From positions 682,001 to 746,000 of the forward strand of contig NC_007925.1 in assembly GCF_000013745.1 (NCBI RefSeq): a DNA stretch of 64,000 nucleotides. The letters are read 5' to 3'. This stretch comes from Rhodopseudomonas_A palustris_F. GTDB lineage: Bacteria; Pseudomonadota; Alphaproteobacteria; Rhizobiales; Xanthobacteraceae. The position numbers and the translations under genes were made by a program. Of this stretch, positions 34,421-42,374 are shown one piece after another (position 1 is the stretch's first letter; the number at the start of each line of letters is the position of its first letter). The notes beneath the pieces are model-generated. The model was not told the DNA's origin, searched no databases, and was given only the letters and a program-made list of their open reading frames with translations.

Positions 34421-36823
34421 ATGCCGGCGCGTCGATATCACCTCTGGCTCGGCTGCCTCGCCGGTCCCTTTTTGGTGGTGCTCGCCGTCACCGGCGTCCT
34501 GCTTGCGGTCGATGCGCTGTGGGCGCGGGCGACCCAACCCGCCGCAGCGCCTGCCAGCCTGAGCGTCGCCGAGCTTGCCGCGGGCCTTGCCGGCCACGGC
34601 ACTCTCGAACGGTTGGCGGTGACGCCGGTGGGCACGATCGTCGCCCAATTCGCCGCGCCGCGCCGTCGCGCCGCGGTCGACCCGACCGATCTGTCGCTTC
34701 GCCCGGTCGCGGAGACGGGCGACACGATCCGCACCGCGACCGAAATCCACCGCACCCTGATGATCGGCGATCGAGGTCGCCTCATCCTGGCCCTCGCCAC
34801 ATGCGCGGGCCTGTTGCTCGCGGCAACCGGCCTCGCACGGATCTGGCGCGGCGAACGTGGCGGCGGGGCGCTGCGGCGCCTGCATCGTGGCCTTGGCCTC
34901 ACGTTCGCGCTGCCGTTTGTCGTCTCCGCAGCGACCGGGCTCGGGCTTGCCGTCGCAACCATCTTTCCCCTCCAGATCGACGGCATTCGCCCGGCTTTTC
35001 CGGCAGCGTTCGCCGAGGGCGACCGGCTGCCGGTCGGCGCGGTCGCGGCGCTGGCGTCGGTTGCGGTCGGCGATCTCGAGGAACTGGTGCTGCCGCGCGC
35101 CGACGATGCCAATGACGGTTATTTTCTGGCGACCGCCGATCGCTTCGCCTGGATCGATCCGGTGAGCGGCGGTGTTGCGGCGGCGAGCGAGCGCCCGGTG
35201 ATGCATCGGCTGGCGGCCGCCGTCCTGCGCTTCCACGCCGGGCGCAGCATGACGGCGCTGGCTGTCATCTTCGGTCTTGCCGCCGCCGCAGTCGGGTTGC
35301 TCGGACTCACCGGCCTCGCTGTTGGCGGGATTGCGATCGCGATCCGTCGACGACGGCCCGTCGTCAGCGGCGCCGCCGCCAAGGCGGATACCATCATTCT
35401 CGTCGGCAGCCAGGGCGGCACGACATGGGGCTTCGCCGAGCGGTTGGCGGCGCGGCTGATCGAGGCCGGCCACCTGGTCGATCTCGCGGCGATGAACAAC
35501 CTTGCGTCGGAATATCCGAAAGCCCAGCAGCTCATCGTCCTCACCGCGACCCACGGTATCGGCGAGCCGCCGGATTCTGCCGACCGGTTTCTCGCGCGCC
35601 TGCCGCAGGCGACCCTGCCACCGGCCTTCGCCGTGCTTGGATTTGGCGACCGCGAGGCCAAAGCCTTCTGCGGCTTTGCCGAAGCGGTCGACGCCGCGTT
35701 GCTGGCCACGGGGGCCAAGCCGATGCTGTCGCTCGAGCGCATTCATCGGCGGTCCGAAACGGACTATGCGGCCTGGGTCGAGCGGCTGCTTGCCGCGCTC
35801 GGTCATGGTCGGCAGGCCAGCCTTCCGACAGACGCGTCGACTGCTCGCCAATGGCCGGCGCCCGTGGTCCGCGGATCGCCGACGCGGCGGGTGCTCTCCG
35901 GAACGGCGATGGGCTCGCGTTGGTCGGTGCAGCTTTGGCTGCCGCAGGATCACGACCTGTCCGATCTCACGGCGCGTCTTTCGGCCCGTATCGCCAGGAT
36001 CGAAACATCGTTGTCTCGCTTCCGCGGCGACTCCGAAGTCATGGCCTTCGACCGGGCGCCGTGCGACGTGTGGCAATCGGTATCGCGCGATCTGGCCGAA
36101 GTCCTTGCCGTCGGCCTCGACATCGGGCGTCGCTCGGGCGGGGCCTTCGACGTCGGGCTCGCAGCCGAAGTGGCGGCCTGTGGTTTCGGCTCCGGGTGGA
36201 GCGGCAGCGGCGTGGCGCGGGATCGGATCGTTGCTGCGCATGAAACGATTGAACTCGATCGCGGCGCTCGGCGGATCCGCAAGCGCGCTGCCGTCTCGCT
36301 CGATCTCGCCGGCATTGCCAAGGGCTGGGCGGTCGACGAGCTGTCGCGTCTCGTCGCCGAGGCAGGCTTTCCGGCGCATCTCGTGGCGCTCGACGGCGAG
36401 CTCCGCGCCGGCGCCGTGCAGCCGGACGGGCGGCCGTGGGCGATCGGTCTCGAGGCGCCCGCGGTCGGCCGCCGCGCCGTGATCGGCCACATCGACCTCA
36501 TCAAGCGGTCGGTCGCGACCTCCGGCAACAATCGCCGCTTCGCTGCGAACGGCGGCCACACCCTCGACCCGGCGACCGGACGCTCGGTCGCCGCTGGGCC
36601 GGCCTCGGTGAGCGTGTTCGCTTCGACCTGCATCGTTGCCGACGCCTGGGCGACGGCGCTCATGGTGCGCGGCCGTGATGGCCTCGCCGCAGCGCGGGCT
36701 GCCGGCGTTGAAGCCCTGTTCGTAGCGCGCGAACCGCTTGCGATGCCACCGGCGACGCGTGCTGCGCGGTGGCTCGGCGCGCAGCTCTCAAATCACAGGA
36801 GGTGCCGCGACGCACAGCCCTGA
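34421..36823 (+). CDS. PepSY-transmembrane / flavodoxin / ApbE fusion protein
   Basis: An 800-residue three-part protein. Part 1 (1-312) is a PepSY-type membrane reductase with four helices (about 8-34, 119-141, 157-181, 277-308) and candidate haem histidines His110, His155, His262, His272. Part 2 (about 322-465) is a flavodoxin domain with FMN loop GSQGGTTWGFAE and TATHGIGEPPDSA. Part 3 (about 488-790) is an ApbE-type FMN transferase with SGTAMGSRW, LDLAGIAKGWAVD (627-639), TSGNNRRF, HTLDPATG (713-720) and ADAWATAL. The ribosome site is AGGGGG. It should pass electrons across the membrane and flavinylate the neighbouring DUF2271-like protein. Positive-inside topology puts parts 2 and 3 in the cytoplasm. 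Confidence 0.85.
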   Translation: MPARRYHLWLGCLAGPFLVVLAVTGVLLAVDALWARATQPAAAPASLSVAELAAGLAGHGTLERLAVTPVGTIVAQFAAPRRRAAVDPTDLSLRPVAETGDTIRTATEIHRTLMIGDRGRLILALATCAGLLLAATGLARIWRGERGGGALRRLHRGLGLTFALPFVVSAATGLGLAVATIFPLQIDGIRPAFPAAFAEGDRLPVGAVAALASVAVGDLEELVLPRADDANDGYFLATADRFAWIDPVSGGVAAASERPVMHRLAAAVLRFHAGRSMTALAVIFGLAAAAVGLLGLTGLAVGGIAIAIRRRRPVVSGAAAKADTIILVGSQGGTTWGFAERLAARLIEAGHLVDLAAMNNLASEYPKAQQLIVLTATHGIGEPPDSADRFLARLPQATLPPAFAVLGFGDREAKAFCGFAEAVDAALLATGAKPMLSLERIHRRSETDYAAWVERLLAALGHGRQASLPTDASTARQWPAPVVRGSPTRRVLSGTAMGSRWSVQLWLPQDHDLSDLTARLSARIARIETSLSRFRGDSEVMAFDRAPCDVWQSVSRDLAEVLAVGLDIGRRSGGAFDVGLAAEVAACGFGSGWSGSGVARDRIVAAHETIELDRGARRIRKRAAVSLDLAGIAKGWAVDELSRLVAEAGFPAHLVALDGELRAGAVQPDGRPWAIGLEAPAVGRRAVIGHIDLIKRSVATSGNNRRFAANGGHTLDPATGRSVAAGPASVSVFASTCIVADAWATALMVRGRDGLAAARAAGVEALFVAREPLAMPPATRAARWLGAQLSNHRRCRDAQP

Positions 36824-36944
36824 TCGTCGGACCACGACGATCCTTGCGACAATCAGCCGGACGCGCCCGCGGGCATCATCCGGACCAGAGATGAACCACA
36901 GGCCTGGCCGGTCGAGCGACCGGCGGGCGACAAAAGGAACAGCA

Positions 36945-39323
36945 ATGTCGATCACACGTAGTACCTTTATCCGCAGCGTCATTCCCGGCGCGGTCGGACT
37001 GGCGATGTTTCCCCACCTCGCGCGCGGCGCTTCCGGCGCCGGCGGCGTCGTCGACGGTCGAGTGCTTGTGAACACCTCGATCGGCCCGATGTTCTTGGTG
37101 AAGAAGGGCGGCAAGGTCGTCGGCGTCGAGCAACTGAAGCAGGACGGCGAACCCTGGAAGCTGCTCGGCGACATGCCGGACCGGCTCTACAACAAGGCGC
37201 GCGTCAAGGCGCCGATGATCCGCCGCGAATTCCTGAAAAATCGCGAGAAGAGCGATCGGACCGACCGCGGCAGTCGCGACTTCGTCGAAGTGAGCTGGGA
37301 CGACGCGTTGAAGATCGTCAGCGAGGAAATGCAGCGCATCAAGACCAAATTCGGTAACGCCTCGCTGCACCGCGGCAAGAGTTCTTGGGCCTCGAACCAC
37401 GCGCATTTCTATCGCACCGAGGCGCTGCTGCAGCGCTTCCTGAACGGCTTCGGCGGCTCGTCGACCTTCTTCGGCAACTACTCGAACCAAGCCATCTCGG
37501 AGATCTTGCCGGCGGTTGCCTGGTCAAGTCCGGCTGCGGCGACCGACTGGCCGGTGATCCATCAGAACGCCAAGCTGATCGTGCTGTGGGGCTGCAATCC
37601 GGTGGCCACCACCCGCATCCTGTCCGGCCGCTACGCCACGCACGCCTGGTACGAGGCGAAGAAGCGCGGCATCGAGATCATCGCGATCGACCCGATGAGG
37701 TCGGAGTCGGTGAAAGAACTCGGCTGCGAGTGGCTGCCGATCCGGCCCAACACCGACGTCGCGCTGGCGCTCGGCCTGATGCACACGCTGCTAACCGAGA
37801 ACCTTCAAGACAAGGCGTTCATCGAGGGTTACACCAAGGGCTTCAAGGATTTCGAGCCCTATCTCACCGGCGCCAAGGACGGCACGCCGAAGACCGCCGA
37901 GTGGGCTTCGGGCATCACCGGCATTCCGGCGGAGACGATCCGCGGCCTCGCCCGCAAGATGGCGGGCACCCGCACCACCATTGCCGGCGGCTGGTCGACC
38001 CAACGCCAGCATCACGGCGAACAGGCCCCGTGGGCCTTGGTCGCGCTTGGCGCCATGCTCGGCCAGATGGGGCTTCCCGGTGGTGGTGTGAGCTTCGGCC
38101 TGCACTATGCCGACGGCGGATATCCGCGGCCGACCATGCCGGTGGTCGGCGGGATCTCGCCCGGCAGCAATGCGGTGCCGAATCCGTTCCCGATCGCCTG
38201 CCTGTCGGACGCATACTTGAACCCGGGCAAGACCATCGAGTGCAAAGGGCGCAAGATCACCTATCCGGACATTCGTCTCGTCTATACTTCGGGCGGCAAC
38301 CAGCTCACCCATCATCAAGACACCAACCGGGTGATCGAAGCCTTCCGCAAGCCGGAGGTGGTGATCGTGCAGGATCCTTGGTGGAGCCCAAGCGCCCGCT
38401 TTGCCGATATCGTGCTGCCGGCTTCGAGCGATCTGGAGCGTAACGACCTCGGCCAAACCCTCAACCTCATCACTGCCGCGCATGCGGCCGTCGATCCGCT
38501 GTTCAAGTCGCGTACCGACTACGACATCTTGACCGAACTCGCCGACCGGCTCGGCCACCGCCAGGCCTTCACCGAGGGACGCAGCGAGATGGAGTGGGTG
38601 CAGTTCTTCTATGACGCGGCCAAGGCGCAGTCGAAGGCGGTGAAGATGCCCGACTTCGACGAGTTCTGGGCGGGCGAGGGGATCATCGAATTCCCCGCCG
38701 GCAAAGGCGAATTCGTACATTTGGCCGACTTCCGCAACGATCCGCTGCTGCAGCCGCTGTCGACTGCCTCCGGCCTCATCGAGTTCGTCTCTCCCTACGT
38801 CGGCAAGCTCGGCTACGATGACTGCCCGGCGCATCCGACCTGGATCGAGCCGGTGGAATGGAAAGGCAGCAAAGGGGCGGACAAGTTCCCGCTGCAGCTG
38901 ATCTCTCCCCACCCGCCGCTGCGTCTGCATTCGCAGATGTGCAACACCGAGACGCGCAAGAGCTACACCGTCGCCGACCGCGAACCCGTCGTCATCAACG
39001 CCGACGACGCGGCAAAAAGGGGCATCAAGAGCGGCGACATCGTGCGGCTGTTCAACGACCGCGGCCAAACGCTTGCCGGTGCGATCGTCACGCCGGACAT
39101 CCTCCAAGGCACGATCTGCCTGCACGAGGGCGGTTGGTACGACCCGGCTAAGCCCGGCGAGAAGGGAGCTCTCGACAAATACGGCTCGCCGAACCTGCTG
39201 ACCCTCGACGTGCCGCTGTCCTCGCGCTTTGCCCAGGCAACCATTGCGGGCACGGCAATCTGCGACGTGGAGAAGTGGAAGGGCGAGGCCCTGCCGGTGA
39301 CCGCCTTCGACGCCGTCGGCTGA
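36945..39323 (+). CDS. Second DMSO-reductase-family molybdoenzyme, divergent DorA paralogue
   Basis: A 792-residue bis-MGD protein of the DorA/TorA/BisC group. The probable Mo ligand is Ser180 (FFGNYS). The substrate-binding Tyr of DMSO reductase is replaced by Ser146 (GKSSW) while Trp148 is kept; loss of that Tyr is a feature of TMAO-type enzymes. The N-terminus looks like a signal peptide but the Tat motif is TRSTFIRS, with the second arginine changed to serine. AAAAGGAA precedes ATG 36945. It follows the flavin-transfer genes and has no chaperone or haem partner of its own. I infer a reductase for an S- or N-oxide fed by the flavin system. Confidence 0.88.
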   Translation: MSITRSTFIRSVIPGAVGLAMFPHLARGASGAGGVVDGRVLVNTSIGPMFLVKKGGKVVGVEQLKQDGEPWKLLGDMPDRLYNKARVKAPMIRREFLKNREKSDRTDRGSRDFVEVSWDDALKIVSEEMQRIKTKFGNASLHRGKSSWASNHAHFYRTEALLQRFLNGFGGSSTFFGNYSNQAISEILPAVAWSSPAAATDWPVIHQNAKLIVLWGCNPVATTRILSGRYATHAWYEAKKRGIEIIAIDPMRSESVKELGCEWLPIRPNTDVALALGLMHTLLTENLQDKAFIEGYTKGFKDFEPYLTGAKDGTPKTAEWASGITGIPAETIRGLARKMAGTRTTIAGGWSTQRQHHGEQAPWALVALGAMLGQMGLPGGGVSFGLHYADGGYPRPTMPVVGGISPGSNAVPNPFPIACLSDAYLNPGKTIECKGRKITYPDIRLVYTSGGNQLTHHQDTNRVIEAFRKPEVVIVQDPWWSPSARFADIVLPASSDLERNDLGQTLNLITAAHAAVDPLFKSRTDYDILTELADRLGHRQAFTEGRSEMEWVQFFYDAAKAQSKAVKMPDFDEFWAGEGIIEFPAGKGEFVHLADFRNDPLLQPLSTASGLIEFVSPYVGKLGYDDCPAHPTWIEPVEWKGSKGADKFPLQLISPHPPLRLHSQMCNTETRKSYTVADREPVVINADDAAKRGIKSGDIVRLFNDRGQTLAGAIVTPDILQGTICLHEGGWYDPAKPGEKGALDKYGSPNLLTLDVPLSSRFAQATIAGTAICDVEKWKGEALPVTAFDAVG

Positions 39324-39627
39324 GCGGAACGTCGCCATGGCGCCTTGGGGAGAACATCCCCAGGGCGTCGCGGTGGCGCTTGGCCAGCCCGCGTGATGGT
39401 TGTCGGTCGGCGCTTTACCGCTCGTTGCGCAAATGCCTCGGGAGTCGTTGCGCTGCATCGGCCGAATCGGCATGCTGCTCGAGCTATTCGAACGAGCATG
39501 GTCTTTTTCGAAAACCGGTATCCCCTTTTAGGGATCATGCTCTAGGTTCGCAGCGACGTGTCGCTGGGAACGGCCCTTCCCGAAGCGCGCGACCGGTGTT
39601 TGCAAAGGGCGTTCGGATTCCGTGGGC
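39324..39627. other. Intergenic region with hairpin and repeat-like sequence
   Basis: It holds the hairpin at 39341-39367 and, at about 39475-39543, inverted-repeat-rich sequence with ATGCTGCTCG / CGAACGAGCAT arms and a tract AAACCGGTATCCCC reminiscent of short interspersed repeats seen in Rhizobiales. No gene is recognised. Confidence 0.45.
39341..39367 (+). terminator. Hairpin after the second DorA gene
   Basis: CGCCTTGGGGA-GAACA-TCCCCAGGGCG pairs over 11 bp (one G-T pair), 18 bases after the stop codon. There is no T-run, so it is a possible Rho-assisted terminator of the flavin/DorA2 operon. Confidence 0.55.
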
Positions 39628-39969
39628 ATGAGATATTTGCGCATCCTGGCCTACGCCTGCGCCGCGGCGCTGCTGCTGCTGACCATCGTCCCGGCGGATC
39701 AGCGGCCGGTCAGCGGCTTGCCGCACGACATCGAACATTTCGGTGCGTTCATGCTGCCGGGCCTGCTGTTCGGATTCGCTTTCGAAAAGAAGACGCCGTT
39801 GCTGCTGCTCGGCGCGATCTGGTTCTGCCTGCTGCTGGAAGCCGTGCAGATCCCGTTGTCGACGCGCCACGCGCGGCTGGAAGACGCGCTGGTCGACAGC
39901 CTCGCCATGTGCATCGGCGTTCTGGCCGGGCGGATCGCCAAAACCCAGTTTCTGCGCTTCCAAGCGTGA
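39628..39969 (+). CDS. VanZ-like small membrane protein
   Basis: A 113-residue protein with four short hydrophobic segments (about 5-22, 36-52, 58-74, 88-104) and the pattern HDIEHFGAFMLPGLLFG ... EAVQIPLSTRHARLEDALVDS, typical of VanZ-like proteins, where an acidic/His motif faces the membrane. ATG 39628 gives the standard MRYLRILAY start. Such proteins often lie at polysaccharide or cell-envelope loci; function is generally unknown. Confidence 0.75.
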   Translation: MRYLRILAYACAAALLLLTIVPADQRPVSGLPHDIEHFGAFMLPGLLFGFAFEKKTPLLLLGAIWFCLLLEAVQIPLSTRHARLEDALVDSLAMCIGVLAGRIAKTQFLRFQA

Positions 39970-40083
39970 TCGCGTCGATGCCGGCTCCGCCCCGCAGGCG
40001 AGACGGGTCCGAGCCAACGCAAGGCTGCCGCGCAGCCACGCTATCGTGGCACGGCCCAGCAATCCGCACCCAAGGGGATGCGA

Positions 40084-41004
40084 CTATCGGCCGGTCAAGC
40101 GGCGCTTGGCGATGCGCCACATCAGACCGGGATTTTGCCGCAATACGTTGAGCGCATTCGGGATGAAGCCTTTGCCGAACGGCACGTAGATCCGGGTCTT
40201 GACCTGGTGATCCGCGGCCCAGCGCCGCAGCGGCTGCAGCGGCATTCCGAACAGCAGTTCCAGTTCGTAGGATGTGCCGGTGGCGCGGATGCGGCGGATC
40301 GCTTCCGATGCCAGCGGCAGGTCGTGGGTGGCGACTGCGATATGGCGCGCGCGCCCCGCCAGCCGGTCGATCACGTCGAGAAATCCTTTTCCCATGTCGC
40401 GCTGCGGATCGCCGGGGTCCGGCCATTGGCCCTTTACGACCCTGACGTTCAATCCGTTAGCGACCGCCCAGTCGGCATCCGCGACGCTGCGCGCCCAGCG
40501 TCCGGGCAACGTAGTGCCGACGCAGCCGGCGCCTACCCGCGTCAACATCGCCTGCAACATGGCATTCGAACGATCGGCAACCTCGATGCCGTGAGAGTCG
40601 CAATGCAGCCGCACGCCCGATGCCGCCGCGGCCGCGGCGAGCTCGATCGCAAGCGACGGATCGAACCGCAGCGCCGGAGGCTTGACCGAGACGTAACTAT
40701 CAAGGCTGCCGTCGGAGAGCCGCGCGATGCTCGCCAGATAGATGTCGGCGACCTCGCGGCCGGCGTAGTCCGCGGTGTCCCAGAAGCCGAGCGTACTCGC
40801 CGCATTCTCCAGCGCCAGACGGCGGGCGACGCACAACGCATCCTCGACGGTGTCGCCGCCCAGATAGGGGCGGGCGGCGTGTTCGACCAGCGGCAGGATC
40901 GAGGCCGAGAGCCTGTCCCTCAGCCCCCGCTTCCAACCCTGCCACGGCGACTGTTCCGTCGACGGCGGCGGCGCGGTATCGAAAACCTGCTGTTTCACGT
41001 TCAA
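40084..41004 (-). CDS. Proline dehydrogenase, monofunctional
   Basis: A 306-residue TIM-barrel proline dehydrogenase, an FAD enzyme oxidising proline to pyrroline-5-carboxylate. Recognisable parts are YVSVKPPALRF (strand 2 lysine region), HCDSHG, WARSVADADWAV, VRVVKGQWPDP (FAD-binding strand) and YVPFGKGFIPNALNVLRQNP near the C-terminus. It lacks the DNA-binding and P5C-dehydrogenase parts of bifunctional PutA. It stands alone, 67 bases from the GNAT gene. In this setting it may act on a related imino compound, which is inference. Confidence 0.75.
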   Translation of the reverse strand: MNVKQQVFDTAPPPSTEQSPWQGWKRGLRDRLSASILPLVEHAARPYLGGDTVEDALCVARRLALENAASTLGFWDTADYAGREVADIYLASIARLSDGSLDSYVSVKPPALRFDPSLAIELAAAAAASGVRLHCDSHGIEVADRSNAMLQAMLTRVGAGCVGTTLPGRWARSVADADWAVANGLNVRVVKGQWPDPGDPQRDMGKGFLDVIDRLAGRARHIAVATHDLPLASEAIRRIRATGTSYELELLFGMPLQPLRRWAADHQVKTRIYVPFGKGFIPNALNVLRQNPGLMWRIAKRRLTGR

Positions 41005-41071
41005 GGCTGTCGCTCCTTGACTGAGTAAGCTTGTCCGCTGCGCAAAGCCGCCTCGGCGAACGGCGCGGCGC

Positions 41072-42052
41072 TCACGCCTTGGCCGGGCCGGTCTGGCCCG
41101 CCACCAGCTGAGTCGGCAGCGTGCCGTCGATCCGCTTCTTCAGATTCCGCGCGGCGTCGAACAGCTTCGGGGTCCGATCCCGCAATTCGTCCTTGGCGTA
41201 GCCGATCAACCGCTGGCCGAGCGGCGGCTGGCCGATCGATCCCAGCACGCGCCCGTGCGTGGCGTAGATCATCTTGTAGTCCTCGCTGCCGATCGAAAAA
41301 TCGAACTCGCGGTGGCCGAGGCGGTGGCTCTCGCTCAGCATGAAGCTGAGCAGCTGGTGTCCCACCGAGTATTTCCGGAACGCCGGATCATAAGTGAAAA
41401 TCCAGCCGGACCAGGTGCGGTCGTGCACGAAGCCGATCCACAGCGACAACAATTGGCCGGAGGCGCGCAGCGTCGAGGCGACCAATTGGCCGCGGCTGCG
41501 CAATGCCTCGAGAAACTCCATGGTGTGCGGGGCGGCGAAATAATCCGCCAGGCCGCTGTCGCGCAGCTGCCGGCTCTTCCAACGCTGCGCGGCGTCGAAC
41601 ACGTCGGCCTGCGTGTCGTTCATGGTGAACACCAGTTCGCCATGCGCCGCGGCGAGGCTGCGCCCGCGGCGCTCGCGATCGCGCACCAGGCTCTTGTGGT
41701 GCTTCAGCAGATAGGCCTTGTAGTCGTCGTATTCGGGAAACTGCGACCAGTCGACATAGGGCGCGAGCTCCAGGCCGGGAAACTGCGCCGGATCCCACTG
41801 CGTCCGCTCGATCACCCGGCGCGCCACGGCGGGCGCGTACCGGCCGTTGCGGGTCGCTCCGCGAGTCTCGGTTTCAAGCAGCGGCTGGTGGAAATCCAAG
41901 AACTGATGTCGCGTAATGACACGCTTGTCATTGACCACGAGAAGCCGAAGCACCTCGTCGCCGATTTGTACGTCTTCGATGCGCGCGCGCTGGCCCTTGA
42001 AATAGACCGCCGCGACGGCGTCGAGATAATGCTCTGATGCGTAGAAATTCAT
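41072..42052 (-). CDS. GNAT-family acetyltransferase, CelD/BioF2 type
   Basis: A 326-residue acyltransferase of the tandem-GNAT (CelD-like) group common in exopolysaccharide loci. The C-terminal half has WSGWIFTYDPAFRKYSVGHQL and HREFDFSIGSEDYKMIYATH, the pattern of this family's active region. ATG 42052 (TTGGGATCCG upstream) is preferred to a GTG 15 codons earlier that has no ribosome site. It is divergent from the O-antigen ligase gene, with a perfect dyad between them. The probable role is acetylation of a sugar or lipid-linked intermediate. Confidence 0.7.
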   Translation of the reverse strand: MNFYASEHYLDAVAAVYFKGQRARIEDVQIGDEVLRLLVVNDKRVITRHQFLDFHQPLLETETRGATRNGRYAPAVARRVIERTQWDPAQFPGLELAPYVDWSQFPEYDDYKAYLLKHHKSLVRDRERRGRSLAAAHGELVFTMNDTQADVFDAAQRWKSRQLRDSGLADYFAAPHTMEFLEALRSRGQLVASTLRASGQLLSLWIGFVHDRTWSGWIFTYDPAFRKYSVGHQLLSFMLSESHRLGHREFDFSIGSEDYKMIYATHGRVLGSIGQPPLGQRLIGYAKDELRDRTPKLFDAARNLKKRIDGTLPTQLVAGQTGPAKA

Positions 42053-42074
42053 CGGATCCCAATCCGTGCGTCTC

Positions 42075-42094
42075 CCAGTATGGGAATATACTGG
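42075..42094. promoter_or_regulatory. Perfect dyad between the GNAT and ligase genes
   Basis: CCAGTAT-GGGAAT-ATACTGG, a 7-bp perfect inverted repeat 23 bases upstream of the GNAT start. It looks like an operator. Confidence 0.45.
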
Positions 42095-42374
42095 CACAGC
42101 GCGTTCCGCCCGCTACTCATTCCTAGCGAAACGGTTAATCCTTCGATGACGCAATATCCGACCAGTTCGACGAAATATTGCATGATCAAAGCGTCACGGC
42201 GTCGATCGGATCCGGCGACCTCGCCGGCGGCCGCGGTTGGGCCCGACGCGCGAGCGGCGGTGGCGCGACGCCCCGTTGCCTTTCACGCCGCGTTAACCAA
42301 ACGCCGCTACACAATGCCGATTGGCGCCAACCCATGCGCGACCTGAAGAATGCCGGGGCAAAGCATTTCATCCC

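Noticed and set aside
33467..36559. 1030-codon open frame on the minus strand
   Set aside because: It lies opposite dorA and the PepSY-flavodoxin-ApbE gene, reads as low-complexity Arg/Ala/Gly/Asp-rich protein and has no domain; it is an artefact of high GC at third positions.
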